Under the pieces are notes generated by a model. It was not told the DNA's origin, ran no database searches, and was given only the letters and a program-made list of their open reading frames with translations. A stretch of 25,720 nt of DNA from Mucilaginibacter sp. UBA4741 (lineage in GTDB: Bacteria; Bacteroidota; Bacteroidia; Sphingobacteriales; Sphingobacteriaceae). Position numbers and translations under genes: made by a program. Positions 1 through 9,281 of the stretch are shown here, piece after piece (the first letter of the stretch is position 1; each line of letters starts with the position of its first letter). The stretch lies in assembly GCA_002403905.1 (NCBI GenBank), contig DHIR01000250.1:1-25720 (forward strand). The letters run 5' to 3'.

Positions 1-167
1 CGACTTAAACGTATATACCTATAAGTCAATTTACAAATATTTGATAATCAAATAAATGTGTCCATATCATACCTAAATAAACTGACGTAAAAGTTGTTTC
101 ATTTTGTCTCACCAGTTTTTCATAAATAATTTACTATCAGATATTTACCTCAAAACATTGTTTCATC

Positions 168-189
168 TGTTTCACATTCGTGTGAAACA
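168..189. repeat. 9-bp inverted repeat with TTCG loop
   Basis: TGTTTCACA (168-176), TTCG (177-180), TGTGAAACA (181-189): the arms are perfectly complementary. It could be an operator for a regulator acting on a gene left of the window, or an RNA hairpin with a stable UUCG-type tetraloop. Two further GTTTCA words lie just upstream (94-102, 158-166). The sequence does not show which role applies. Confidence 0.55.
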
Positions 190-209
190 ACACACCACTC
201 ACAAACAAC

Positions 210-235
210 AAAAGCCGTTAGTTATAACGGCTTTT
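210..235 (-). terminator. Rho-independent terminator after the GH92 gene
   Basis: AAAAGCCGTTA (210-220), loop GTTA, TAACGGCTTTT (225-235) gives a perfect 11-bp stem, 23 bp past the GH92 stop codon on the minus strand. The A/T flanks of the stem give a run of T in the transcript. It could also work for a rightward transcript. Confidence 0.8.
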
Positions 236-258
236 GATTTAATGTTTAAAGAACTAAT

Positions 259-2427
259 CTACTTAGTTGCGATAGCTATTGTACCACCATTTTTAAACAG
301 ATCGTGCGATACAAATATGTCTTTGCTAACCTTTCCATTTACTGTTATAGATGTCATAGCCCTGCCCTTTCCGGGTTTTGTTATGGTAATGTATTTACCG
401 TTGCTGGTTCTCCATTTTACTTCGTCAAAAAGTGGAACGGTTACCAAATATTTAGGGTCGGTTGGCGATACCGGGTACAAACCCAATGCGCTAAATACAT
501 ACCATGCCGACATCTCGCCTGCATCATCCATACCGGCAAGCTCTATGCCTCTTGGGCCCATGCCGTATAGGTTGTTCAATATGTTATCCAAGACTTTCTG
601 CGTTTTTTCCGGCTTGCCTATAAATGTGTAAGCAAAAGGCGCTTCATGATCCGGCTGGTTACCCTGGCAATACTGGCCTATAAAGGTTTCAATATTACGG
701 GCAATGTATTTAGGGTTCCAAGGTATGCTGAACATCGAATCTAACTTAGCCTCAAAAGGTTTCGGGCCGCCGTATAACGCGATTAATCCCGGCATATCAT
801 GCGGTGCGAAGAATGATACCTGCCATGCATTTGCTTCGCGATACATATACTCATAATATGGATATTGCGGGTTAAAGTTCTTTACCCAACTGCCGTCCTC
901 TAACCTGCCCTCCATAAAGTTATTAGCCTTATTAAATACATTCTTATAGTTCTTAGATCGAGCCATCAGGATACGGTAATTGGCCGTATCACCTAATTTT
1001 TTAGCTATCTGCGCAACCGAATAATCATCATAAGAATACTCCAGTGTTTTAGATACCCCGGCAGTGCCTTTTGCAGTAGTGGTTGGGTTGGCAAGATCAG
1101 GATCAGGAATATAACCTTTAGCCAAATATTTGGCCAGATACTGGCGGCCACCTCCGCGCCCGGTTCCGGGTACGTTGGCGTTATGTAATAGTATTTGATA
1201 CGTGCCTTTAATATCAAAATTATCAATACCCCTTAAATAAGCCCCGGCAATTGATGATGCACCATGATCGCCATGGAAAAACGTAGGAATATACCCGGTT
1301 TTATCACCTTTGTCTTTTAATGATTTGATAACGTTCAAGGTAACATCAGGGCTAACCAGTTCTAACAAAACATCTTTATTACGGTAGGTATCCCATAAAG
1401 AAGGCTCGGTATAATAAGCTATACCGGTATTAACTACATTCTTTTTAATGTCTGTAAAATCGCCATTTACATCGCTGCGCAATACAGGCCATAAAAACGA
1501 TCTGTAAAAGCAAGAATACAACATGGTTTTTTGCCTTTCAGTACCCCCATTTACCTCAATTGATGACAATAAGGTTTCCCAGGTTTGGTTAGCTTCTTTG
1601 CGGATAACATCGAACGTTTTGCTGCCTATTTCTTTCTCCAGATTTTGCTTTGCGTTGGCAGTACTTACAAATGAGAATCCTATTTTAAGCTCAACCGGAC
1701 CTGTAATACCATTAGCTAAATGAACTATAGCATAGCCTGTCTTCTCGCCTTCATCCTTCTTTTCTAGCTTATCAATTTTATTATTTAAGACACCGTAGAA
1801 GTAGATATTTTCGCCGCCTTGAAAGCCTTTTATGGCATGGTCGCCGTCTTGCTCAATATTCCAGGTTGTTACGCGGCTAAGGGCTTTAGACAAGTCAAAA
1901 AGTATCTGCTTGTCTGTATTGTTTTTGTATTCATATTTATAATAACCGCACCTCAATGTAGATGTAATGCTCACATTAATTTTATAGTCATCCAAATAAA
2001 CCTGGTAAAAACCCGGCGATGAGCTTTCATTTTTATGCGAAAATCTGGAACCAAATACTGCACCCGGATTTGACATTGGCAGGATTGGCACATTACCAAA
2101 ATTCCAATGCCCTTTATTAGTATGACTAAAACCCACAATAGTAGAATCTTCGTACTCATAACCCGCACCCGCAGGCTGATATTTAGTCATCGGGCTAACC
2201 TGTACCATAGCGTTTGGCAAAGAACTGCCCGGAAATGTAAGCCCCGACCATGGCCGCCAATTTTTGGGAGCTACATAGCCCAGCAATTTAGGGTCTGCTA
2301 CTGCCTCTGTACCCACAAAAGTGTTTACATACTTAGTATGAGCTGATGTTGTTTGAGCTTTACTGGCAGTTGAGGCAAGCAACGCAATCATAATAACATT
2401 TAAAATATTTTTAACTGGGGTTCTCAT
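259..2427 (-). CDS. GH92 family alpha-mannosidase-like glycoside hydrolase
   Basis: The 722-aa product is a predicted exported exo-mannosidase of the Ca2+-dependent GH92 family. A signal peptide ends near residue 24 (ASTASKAQ). The N-terminal beta-sandwich begins with the typical VNTFVGT and the (alpha/alpha)6 domain follows. Family landmarks are visible: WDTYR (345-349), the probable general acid Glu531 in EANAWQ, GNQPDHEAP (589-597), and the Asp634-Asp635 pair in GMDDAGEMSAW (632-642), which contains the probable base. His594-Glu595 matches the HE pair that I recall as linked to alpha-1,2 specificity in Bacteroides GH92 enzymes; that specificity is inference. The length is normal for the family. 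It is a single gene with its own terminator, divergent from the outer-membrane barrel gene. A CAAATATA sequence at 2452-2459 reads TATATTTG on the minus strand and could be its -7 box, but no matching -33 box is seen. Confidence 0.93.
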   Translation of the reverse strand: MRTPVKNILNVIMIALLASTASKAQTTSAHTKYVNTFVGTEAVADPKLLGYVAPKNWRPWSGLTFPGSSLPNAMVQVSPMTKYQPAGAGYEYEDSTIVGFSHTNKGHWNFGNVPILPMSNPGAVFGSRFSHKNESSSPGFYQVYLDDYKINVSITSTLRCGYYKYEYKNNTDKQILFDLSKALSRVTTWNIEQDGDHAIKGFQGGENIYFYGVLNNKIDKLEKKDEGEKTGYAIVHLANGITGPVELKIGFSFVSTANAKQNLEKEIGSKTFDVIRKEANQTWETLLSSIEVNGGTERQKTMLYSCFYRSFLWPVLRSDVNGDFTDIKKNVVNTGIAYYTEPSLWDTYRNKDVLLELVSPDVTLNVIKSLKDKGDKTGYIPTFFHGDHGASSIAGAYLRGIDNFDIKGTYQILLHNANVPGTGRGGGRQYLAKYLAKGYIPDPDLANPTTTAKGTAGVSKTLEYSYDDYSVAQIAKKLGDTANYRILMARSKNYKNVFNKANNFMEGRLEDGSWVKNFNPQYPYYEYMYREANAWQVSFFAPHDMPGLIALYGGPKPFEAKLDSMFSIPWNPKYIARNIETFIGQYCQGNQPDHEAPFAYTFIGKPEKTQKVLDNILNNLYGMGPRGIELAGMDDAGEMSAWYVFSALGLYPVSPTDPKYLVTVPLFDEVKWRTSNGKYITITKPGKGRAMTSITVNGKVSKDIFVSHDLFKNGGTIAIATK

Positions 2428-2611
2428 TAATAAAGGGTTTTATTGGTTACTCAAATATATATAATACCCCTACCCGTATCCTTTTATGTTAAAAATGTTA
2501 CGGGGAATTAGGGCGTCTAAAACGCCATATATCATTGTTATTAAATACTTTTAGAAAGTTAACCAATTAACCAAACTATTTATTACCACGCCAAGGCTAC
2601 CTAGTTGCATA

Positions 2612-5332
2612 ATGAACAAATTTGTTGCATTTTTTGTCCTTTCATTGTTGTTTTCATCGGCAGTATTTGCCCAAAGCAAAGCATCTATAAAGGGTATTGT
2701 TACTGATTCGTTGTCGGGTGGTCCATTAGAGCATGCTACAGTAGCGGTTATCAACTCAAAAGACACTACGCTTATTTCTTATACCATCAGCCAACAAGAC
2801 GGCGGCTTTAAACTCACGGGTATCCCTACTAATAGGGATACTAAATTGATCATATCATTTATGGGTTATAATACGCTTAGGATTAAGCTTGCACTTAAAC
2901 CGGGTGAAATAAAAGATCTGGGCGAGTTGTTAATTGCGGCAAAAACCCTCAATGAAGTAGTTATAAGAGCCGAAAGGTCGCCTATTGTAATGAAGAAAGA
3001 CACAATAGAGTTTAATACAGAAACTTTTAAAACCAGGCCAAACGCTATAGTTGAAGACCTTTTGCGGTTATTACCTGGTGTACAGGTAAATTATGACGGA
3101 GCCATATTTGTTAATGGCAAAGAGATAAGCAAGTTATTAATTGACGGCAAACGGTTCTTTGGAGACGACCCCAGGGTAGCCACTAAAAACCTTGATGCCG
3201 ATATGCTTGATAAAATACAGGTTTATGATGACCGGGAGAATGACCCCGACCATAAGTTGAGCGAGACGGAGGTTGGAAAGATCATCAACCTTAAAATGAA
3301 AAGCAAAATCAAGAAAAGCACACTGGGGAAAATATATGGCGGCATAGGTTCCCGAGGCCGGTACGAGGCCGGGGGGATATTAAGTAACTTTAGGGACACG
3401 TTGCAAATTAGTTTTATAGGCCTGGCCAATAACCTAAATAAAACCGGCTTTTCATCCAGTGAACTTTACACTATGGGCGGTTTTGATCGTTCTGGTGGTA
3501 CCCAAACATGGGACGGCACATTTGGCGGGCCGGGATGGGGAGGAATAGAAAGCGTTACTTCCGGAGGGTTGAACATCAACAATAATTATGGCGAAAAACT
3601 AAAGCTTAACCTTAACTATTTTTACACTAACACCATACGCAATAACGACAGCAAATCTTCAATTCAACAAACAATTAGCAAAACCGTAATTAATTCCGCG
3701 TCACTATATAGTTCGCGGCGCGATGAGCAAAAACATGCCATTAGCGGGTTGGTAGAATGGATACCAGATACTATTAAGCGAATTAGATATGAACCCAGGC
3801 TCAGTATTAGCCCACAGATGAACATATCCGACAATAACGCACATTCCTTTAATACACAACTACCTAAAATAACCAGCACCCTTAGCAATAGTTCATCAGA
3901 TATAATCAATAACGCATTTTCGCATACCTTTATGTTTTACCATAAGTTGGGAAAAAAAGGCAGGTCTATTACTATAAATCATTCTTTATCATTAACCAAA
4001 GCAGGATCAGAAGATCTTAACTATTATAATTTAACCTCATATGTATCGGCAGTTAAGTCGCAAATAATAGATAGGTCTACCGATAATAATTCACTAAACA
4101 ACTCTGCTGATCTGTTAATAACCTATAACCAACCAATAAGCCGGAAACTTACCGGCGAGTTTTTTTTTAGCTCAAGATATCTTAATACATTAAACAAAGG
4201 GTTAACCTATGATAAGGACCCGATATCGGGATCTTATGATCTGCTGTCTTTTACATTAAGTAAAGACTTAACCCGTTACCTGTTTGTGCAAAACCTTAAA
4301 CCGCAATTCAGTTATCAACTTAATAGCAAAATAACTATCAGGTTGGGGGTTGGCATTGAAAACCAATACGTTAAAAATGAATTTAATATAAGCTCTGCCA
4401 AGAATATCGAAAAGAAATATTATGCCTTTTTCCCAGCATTTAGCATGAGCGGACAAGGTTACTCTATTAATTACAGCGAGTCTCTTGATCAGCCGTCAAT
4501 TGATCAAATGCAGCCAATCGTCAGAGTTTATAGTCAGTTATACAAAACTACCGGCAACCCTAACTTAGAGCCTGGCAGGAGTCATAATTTTGCCTTTAAC
4601 TTTTACAATTACAATTATGACAAACAGCTCAACACAAATTTCAATACCGGCATTACGCTAACAAACAATACAGTTATAGCTATTACCACTATCGATTCTG
4701 TAGGCGCCAGAACTGCAACTTATGTAAACAGGAATAATGCAATAAGCGCCTATTTTAGCGGTAACATAGGCAAGCAATTTAAGAAAACCCAGAAATGGCA
4801 AATCGGTGTAAGCACAAACTTCAACGGTAATTTTAACCGCCGGGCATTCTTTCTTAATACAGACGAGGGCCTGCAGTCTACCTACAACTTAAACGCGTTG
4901 CAAAACATCAACTTTAATTATAATTCGACAATTAGTTTTAACACAAACTATAGTCTCCTGGCATCACTTACAAAATACAAGAACGTAAACTTCGCCTCTG
5001 TAAGTACTTTAAAGCATACTGTTGGCACCGATGTTAGCATCAGATGGCCCAACAGGGTTATTTTCGATGCAAGGTATGGTTATAGTTTTAATCCGGAGGC
5101 AACACCGGGTTTCCCAAAATCATCTAACATTGTAAACCTTGCCGTTACGTTATTAATGCTAAAGAAAGACAGAGCCCAGTTAAAACTATCTGTTTACGAT
5201 CTTTTAGACCAAAATATATCGGTAACGCGCATTGCAAACAATAATGCAATTACCACAACCGAACAGCAAATATTAAAACGGTATTTCCTCATTAATTATC
5301 AGTACAAGCTAAGCGTTTATAAATCAAAATGA
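2612..5332 (+). CDS. TonB-receptor-like outer-membrane beta-barrel protein
   Basis: The 906-aa product is a predicted outer-membrane barrel. The signal peptide is residues 1-20 (cut after SAVFA). Residues about 23-110 form a carboxypeptidase-regulatory-like beta domain (SIKGIVTDSLSGGPLEHATV). Residues about 115-230 form a plug-like domain (VEDLLRLLPGVQVNYDG, then INGKE/LIDGK-type strands). The rest is rich in alternating Asn, Ser and Tyr strands, as in the PF14905-type outer-membrane barrel family, and ends near YKLSVYKSK. It is shorter than SusC proteins (about 1000 aa) and has no SusD neighbour. Uptake of a ligand is possible, but neither the ligand nor TonB dependence is shown; no TonB box was recognised. 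It lies 132 bp upstream of the PQQ dehydrogenase gene on the same strand, so co-transcription is possible. Confidence 0.88.
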   Translation: MNKFVAFFVLSLLFSSAVFAQSKASIKGIVTDSLSGGPLEHATVAVINSKDTTLISYTISQQDGGFKLTGIPTNRDTKLIISFMGYNTLRIKLALKPGEIKDLGELLIAAKTLNEVVIRAERSPIVMKKDTIEFNTETFKTRPNAIVEDLLRLLPGVQVNYDGAIFVNGKEISKLLIDGKRFFGDDPRVATKNLDADMLDKIQVYDDRENDPDHKLSETEVGKIINLKMKSKIKKSTLGKIYGGIGSRGRYEAGGILSNFRDTLQISFIGLANNLNKTGFSSSELYTMGGFDRSGGTQTWDGTFGGPGWGGIESVTSGGLNINNNYGEKLKLNLNYFYTNTIRNNDSKSSIQQTISKTVINSASLYSSRRDEQKHAISGLVEWIPDTIKRIRYEPRLSISPQMNISDNNAHSFNTQLPKITSTLSNSSSDIINNAFSHTFMFYHKLGKKGRSITINHSLSLTKAGSEDLNYYNLTSYVSAVKSQIIDRSTDNNSLNNSADLLITYNQPISRKLTGEFFFSSRYLNTLNKGLTYDKDPISGSYDLLSFTLSKDLTRYLFVQNLKPQFSYQLNSKITIRLGVGIENQYVKNEFNISSAKNIEKKYYAFFPAFSMSGQGYSINYSESLDQPSIDQMQPIVRVYSQLYKTTGNPNLEPGRSHNFAFNFYNYNYDKQLNTNFNTGITLTNNTVIAITTIDSVGARTATYVNRNNAISAYFSGNIGKQFKKTQKWQIGVSTNFNGNFNRRAFFLNTDEGLQSTYNLNALQNINFNYNSTISFNTNYSLLASLTKYKNVNFASVSTLKHTVGTDVSIRWPNRVIFDARYGYSFNPEATPGFPKSSNIVNLAVTLLMLKKDRAQLKLSVYDLLDQNISVTRIANNNAITTTEQQILKRYFLINYQYKLSVYKSK

Positions 5333-5464
5333 TTAACATAAGGCATTATTGTTAACATTTTAAATAACATTAAGACATTTTTTACTGATGTTAAATTGTA
5401 AAATGGTAGAATTGTAAACAAAACCTAAGTTAAGTCTGATAACCCAACTAAAAATTCCTTTTTC
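5333..5464 (+). promoter_or_regulatory. Spacer before the PQQ dehydrogenase with repeated ATTGTAAA
   Basis: This AT-rich spacer holds two direct copies of ATTGTAAA at 5395-5402 and 5411-5418, 16 bp apart, about 45-70 bp before the start codon. TAACATT words also repeat upstream. No exact TAnnTTTG -7 box was found and no clear terminator follows the barrel gene. A promoter or regulator site is plausible but unproven. Confidence 0.3.
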
Positions 5465-8182
5465 ATGCGCAAAGTAAAATACTTTAGAGCCATAATAGGC
5501 GTATTCAGCACGGTTTGTATGTGCGTTATATTATTCGCCTTTAATAACCCCAAACCCAAAAAAGCAGCTATTTTAAAAACAAATACCATTGCAACTTTGG
5601 CGCTTAAAAAACCAGAGGATAACCGATTCAAAAAAACCATTTTATACAACGATCTTAACGAGCCTATGGAACTAGCCGTAGCGCCGGATAAGCGGGTGTT
5701 TTTTATAGAGCGCGCGGGTAATTTCTTTGTTTACAATCCTATCGGCAATAAAACTACGTTGGTATATAAATTCCCGGTTAAAGCTGTAGAAAAAATATTA
5801 CAGGGTATGCTGGGCATGACTATCGACCCAAATTTCACCACTAATAATTACATCTATTTCTATTATTCAACCATGGTTGGCGATGCATATAAAAATCGTC
5901 TTTCTCGGTTCGTAATCAGCAAAACAAACGTTCTTGATCTCCAATCAGAAAAAATATTGTTAGATGTTCCGTTAGATGCTGAGGTTAGCGCCCACTCTGG
6001 TGGTTCGTTAGCATGGGATAAAAACAAAAACTTATATCTTTCAACCGGTGACAATACCGTTCCTTTTGAATCAGAAGGCTACGCCCCTATCGACAGCAGG
6101 CCGGGCCGATCTACCTTTGATGCGGAACGTTCGGCAGGAAATACTAATGACCTACGCGGTAAAGTACTACGTATTCACCCGGAAGCTAACGGAACATACA
6201 CTATACCAGCAGGAAATCTTTTCGCTAAAGGAACGCCTAAAACCCTACCCGAAATTTATGTGATGGGCTGCCGTAATCCGTATCGGATATCTGTCGATCA
6301 GGAAACTTCTACACTATACTGGGGCGAAGTAGGCCCAGATGCAGGTACAAGTGGCAAACAGGGGCCGCGTGGTTATGATGAAATTAACCAGGCAAAAAAA
6401 GCCGGCAATTTTGGCTGGCCATATTTTGTGGGCGATAACCAGTCTTACAATAAATATGATTTTGCTACTAAAACAGTTGGTGAGCTTTATAATGTTAATG
6501 CTCCCGAAAATTTATCGTCTAACAATACAGGTATGAAGATTTTACCGCCCGCACAAAAAGCGCTGGTTTGGTTTCCTTATGATACTTCGCCCGAATTCCC
6601 AATACTGGGCAAAGGTGGCAGGTGTATTATTGGCGGACCGGTTTATCATTACGACAAAAATTTAAAGTCGTCAACCAAATTCCCTGAGTATTATGATAAA
6701 GTATTATTTGTAGGCGATTATATGCGCAGCTGGATATTCGGCGTGCGTATGGATGAAAACCAGAACTTCCAAAGCCTTGAGCAACTAATGGAAACTAACG
6801 GTGACTTTAGAAGGCCGATAGACATGAAGTTTGGGCCTGAAGGATCATTTTATGTATTGGAATATGGATCAGCTTATGGATTAGATAACCCGGATGCCCG
6901 GTTGGTTCGTGTAGATTATAACGGCGGCAATCGTGCACCTGTAGCTAAAATAGCAACTCAGGATACTATTGGCTTAATACCTTACAAAGTAGCGTTGAGC
7001 CAAAAAAGTTTCGATTATGATGCTGGTGACAAGTTAACCTATACCTGGTTATTAAACGGCAAAACCGTAATATCAAAAGCAGAGAGCCCAGTTTATACCT
7101 TCCGTAAAAACGGTGTGTATAAAATAACTTTAAAGGTTACAGATGCCGCCGGAAAAAGCTCGACAGATAGCAAAGTAATTAAAGTGGGTAATACATTGCC
7201 ACAGGTTGCTATCACATCAACTGCTAACAGCAGTTTCTTCTTCCCTACCCAACAAGATTTTGCTTATAAAGTATCTATCAAAGACCATGAAGACAAAGTG
7301 ATAGACCTTAAAAGAGCTAAAATAAACCTCAGCTACCTTGCAAAGGTTGAGAATAATGCCAATCTTATCGGCCACCAGGAAATAGCACCAACTTATAATT
7401 ATGGCAAGGCCTTAATGGCTAAAAGTGATTGTAAGGCCTGTCACCAGGTATATACCAAAGTGCTTGGGCCACCATTTGTTGAAGTGGCAAAACGTTATGC
7501 CGGCAATAAAGACGCGGTTGATCTGTTAGCCAATAAAATTATAAAAGGTGGCAACGGGGTTTGGGGCGAGCATGCCATGAGCGCGCACCCGCAATTAAGC
7601 AAGGATGACGCATCAGAAATTGTGAAATACATTTTGACACTAAATAACCAAAAGGCAACTGTAATGCTACCACAACAAGGTACAGTTGCTTTAAAAGATC
7701 ATTCAAGTAATCCGGATGCCGGCAGATATATTTTAACAGCATCATACACCGACAAAGGTGGTGCCATAACGCCACTTACTACTACCAAAGCAGTTGTATT
7801 GCGCCCGGCTAAAGTTTATGCTAATGATGTAGATAGTTATACCAACATCCCTAAACGCAACAGAGTAATTACCGTGGCAGATGACCAGGCTTATTTTGTA
7901 TTGAAGAACATCGACCTGAAAAATATTAGCCAGCTTACTTATAACTACTCGGCAAGAAACCTCGACGGTAAAATTGAAGTACATATCGACTCGCCAACAG
8001 GAACTGTTATAAGCACCCTGAATTTTACGGGTGCACCAAGCGGAAATAAACTTAACGCACAAAGCACATCAGTAATTGATCCGCAAGGAAACCATGATCT
8101 TTACTTTGTTTTCACCAAAAGCCCGGCAAACAGCAAAGGGTGGATAAATCTGGAGTGGGTAAATTTTGATATGGCGAAATAA
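5465..8182 (+). CDS. PQQ-dependent sugar dehydrogenase with PKD, cytochrome c and CBM-like domains
   Basis: The 905-aa product is a predicted periplasmic or anchored soluble-type aldose dehydrogenase that would oxidise a sugar to its lactone with PQQ and pass electrons to its own haem. An N-terminal hydrophobic segment (about 8-26) is a signal or anchor. Residues about 55-485 form a glucose/sorbosone dehydrogenase beta-propeller (LNEPMELAVAPD, GMLGMTIDPNF, His177 in SAHSGGSL, MGCRNPYRISVD). A PKD domain spans about 490-575. A c-type cytochrome follows: Cys656, Cys659, His660 (CKACH) with likely distal ligand Met705 (HAMSAHP). Residues about 780-905 resemble a CBM6-like beta-sandwich. Related Bacteroidota proteins often carry a ThuA domain; it is absent here. 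The domain order is visible in the sequence; substrate and electron partner are unknown. It may supply the first oxidation for the aldonate pathway encoded at 13448-17549 (inference). Confidence 0.88.
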   Translation: MRKVKYFRAIIGVFSTVCMCVILFAFNNPKPKKAAILKTNTIATLALKKPEDNRFKKTILYNDLNEPMELAVAPDKRVFFIERAGNFFVYNPIGNKTTLVYKFPVKAVEKILQGMLGMTIDPNFTTNNYIYFYYSTMVGDAYKNRLSRFVISKTNVLDLQSEKILLDVPLDAEVSAHSGGSLAWDKNKNLYLSTGDNTVPFESEGYAPIDSRPGRSTFDAERSAGNTNDLRGKVLRIHPEANGTYTIPAGNLFAKGTPKTLPEIYVMGCRNPYRISVDQETSTLYWGEVGPDAGTSGKQGPRGYDEINQAKKAGNFGWPYFVGDNQSYNKYDFATKTVGELYNVNAPENLSSNNTGMKILPPAQKALVWFPYDTSPEFPILGKGGRCIIGGPVYHYDKNLKSSTKFPEYYDKVLFVGDYMRSWIFGVRMDENQNFQSLEQLMETNGDFRRPIDMKFGPEGSFYVLEYGSAYGLDNPDARLVRVDYNGGNRAPVAKIATQDTIGLIPYKVALSQKSFDYDAGDKLTYTWLLNGKTVISKAESPVYTFRKNGVYKITLKVTDAAGKSSTDSKVIKVGNTLPQVAITSTANSSFFFPTQQDFAYKVSIKDHEDKVIDLKRAKINLSYLAKVENNANLIGHQEIAPTYNYGKALMAKSDCKACHQVYTKVLGPPFVEVAKRYAGNKDAVDLLANKIIKGGNGVWGEHAMSAHPQLSKDDASEIVKYILTLNNQKATVMLPQQGTVALKDHSSNPDAGRYILTASYTDKGGAITPLTTTKAVVLRPAKVYANDVDSYTNIPKRNRVITVADDQAYFVLKNIDLKNISQLTYNYSARNLDGKIEVHIDSPTGTVISTLNFTGAPSGNKLNAQSTSVIDPQGNHDLYFVFTKSPANSKGWINLEWVNFDMAK

Positions 8183-8198
8183 TATCTATCAACAAGAT

Positions 8199-8234
8199 AA
8201 AACTAAAAAGTCCAGAATGGGACTTTTTAGTTTT
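8199..8234. terminator. Bidirectional terminator between convergent genes
   Basis: AAAACTAAAAAGTCC (8199-8213), loop AGAATG, GGACTTTTTAGTTTT (8220-8234): a perfect 15-bp stem with T-rich arms on both strands. It sits between the stop codons of the PQQ dehydrogenase (+) and the GH43 gene (-), five bases from the latter, and can serve both. Confidence 0.88.
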
Positions 8235-8238
8235 ACAG

Positions 8239-9272
8239 TTATTTTTTAATAACCGGCCAGCCATTTTCCCAATCCAGTTTGTTAATACCCAAGCGCGGGT
8301 AAGTGGTGGTATAGGCATGATAAGCAATGTAATCAACACCATCAAAAGTTTCGACAGAGTTGTGACCGCGCGCGTAAAACACTTTGTTATCGCCGGTATC
8401 GCCACCCAGCAATAACGTACCACCACCTTTTGTCATACTTTTACCGTCTTTATCCAAATACGGTCCGGTTATTTTTTCAGAACGGCCAATCCTTACATTA
8501 TACGTACTTTTTACACCCGAACAACAGCTATCCCATGATACAAATAGATAATAGAAATTACCCTTTTTGAAGATGAAAGGCGCTTCAATTTCAGCGTTGC
8601 CTGGTTCAGGGTCGGTGTATTTATAATCGCGGGGGCCGCGGCTGGCTATGGTGTACCATTCCTGCGGTTCAGCAGGTGTTTTAAAGTCGGCATTTAGTTT
8701 TACCAGCTTTAAACCATCCCAGTGCGAACCAAAACTTAGCCACGGGTACCATCGTCATCAACAGCCAAATTAGGGTCAATAGCATTCCAATCATCTCGTC
8801 CTGTTACAGATTGCAGCACCATGCCCCCATCAACCCATTTATAATCTTTTGATTGTACATCCAGCGTTTTATTGGTGGCCATACCAATTACAGAGGTATT
8901 TTTACCAAAAATTGATGTGGCATAATACAAATACCATAATCCATTATGAAAACTAACATCAGGTGCCCAAAAGCCCAGCCCTTTAAAGCTGGGCAGTTTT
9001 TGCGCAATCCAGGCCGGTGCTACGGAAAATACAGATGGCTGTTTTGTCCACGTTTTCATATCCTTTGATGACCATATCTGTATGCCACCGCCGGTAAAAT
9101 AAACATAATAAGTATCACCCTCTTTAGCCAAACATGGGTCATGAACATTGGGATCGGTAGTAACATCCCCTACCTGGAAACGCCCACGGGTATTTGGTGT
9201 GGTTGTTGGCTGTTGAGCTTGTATTTTAAGACTACAAGCCAGTAACAAGGCGATAAATAATTTACTTTTCAT
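8239..9272 (-). pseudogene. GH43 arabinanase-like gene with a one-base frameshift
   Basis: The intact first part (8736-9272, 178 aa) has a signal peptide (cut near KIQAQ) and GH43 beta-propeller landmarks: Asp45 in NVHDP (probable base), GFWAPDV (100-106) and Asp166 in NAIDPNL (pKa modulator). It then stops after VDDDGTRG. Reading on in another frame restores the expected continuation DGTPWLSFGSHWDG and NAEIEAPFIFKK, whose Glu is the probable acid, and ends at KLDWENGWPVIKK. Adding one C to the CCC run on the minus strand (GGG at 8744-8746 on the plus strand) joins both parts into about 344 aa, a normal size for endo-1,5-alpha-L-arabinanase-like GH43. The break falls before the catalytic Glu, so the short product should be inactive. 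A real recent mutation or a homopolymer sequencing error are both possible. It follows the heparinase-like gene by 9 bp, so the two are co-transcribed. Confidence 0.88.
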
Positions 9273-9281
9273 ATTTATTTT

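Larger units (their letters stand above)
1..258. other. Left-edge non-coding region with GTTTCA repeats
   Basis: No convincing gene lies here; the reading frame that enters this stretch from the right is antisense to the GH92 gene. The region is AT-rich. The word TTGTTTCAT occurs at 94-102 and 158-166, and a 9-bp inverted repeat with a TTCG loop lies at 168-189. A terminator hairpin for the GH92 gene occupies 210-235. A 10-bp palindrome, CAAATATTTG, lies at 34-43. I see no clear promoter. Confidence 0.6.

Noticed and set aside
104..631. 175-aa plus-strand frame at the left edge
   Set aside because: It is mostly antisense to the GH92 gene, crosses the GH92 terminator, and its amino-acid content has no family resemblance.
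2612..5332. SusC-type receptor
   Set aside because: It is shorter than SusC proteins, has no SusD neighbour, and its barrel looks like the PF14905-type family.
8112..8426. 104-aa minus-strand frame
   Set aside because: It overlaps the GH43 C-terminal part in another frame and the terminator; the GH43 reading is the one with family motifs.
8973..8994. Terminator-like hairpin GCCCAGC/GCTGGGC followed by T residues on the plus strand
   Set aside because: It lies inside GH43 coding sequence on the strand opposite to transcription, with only 7 bp of stem; probably chance.
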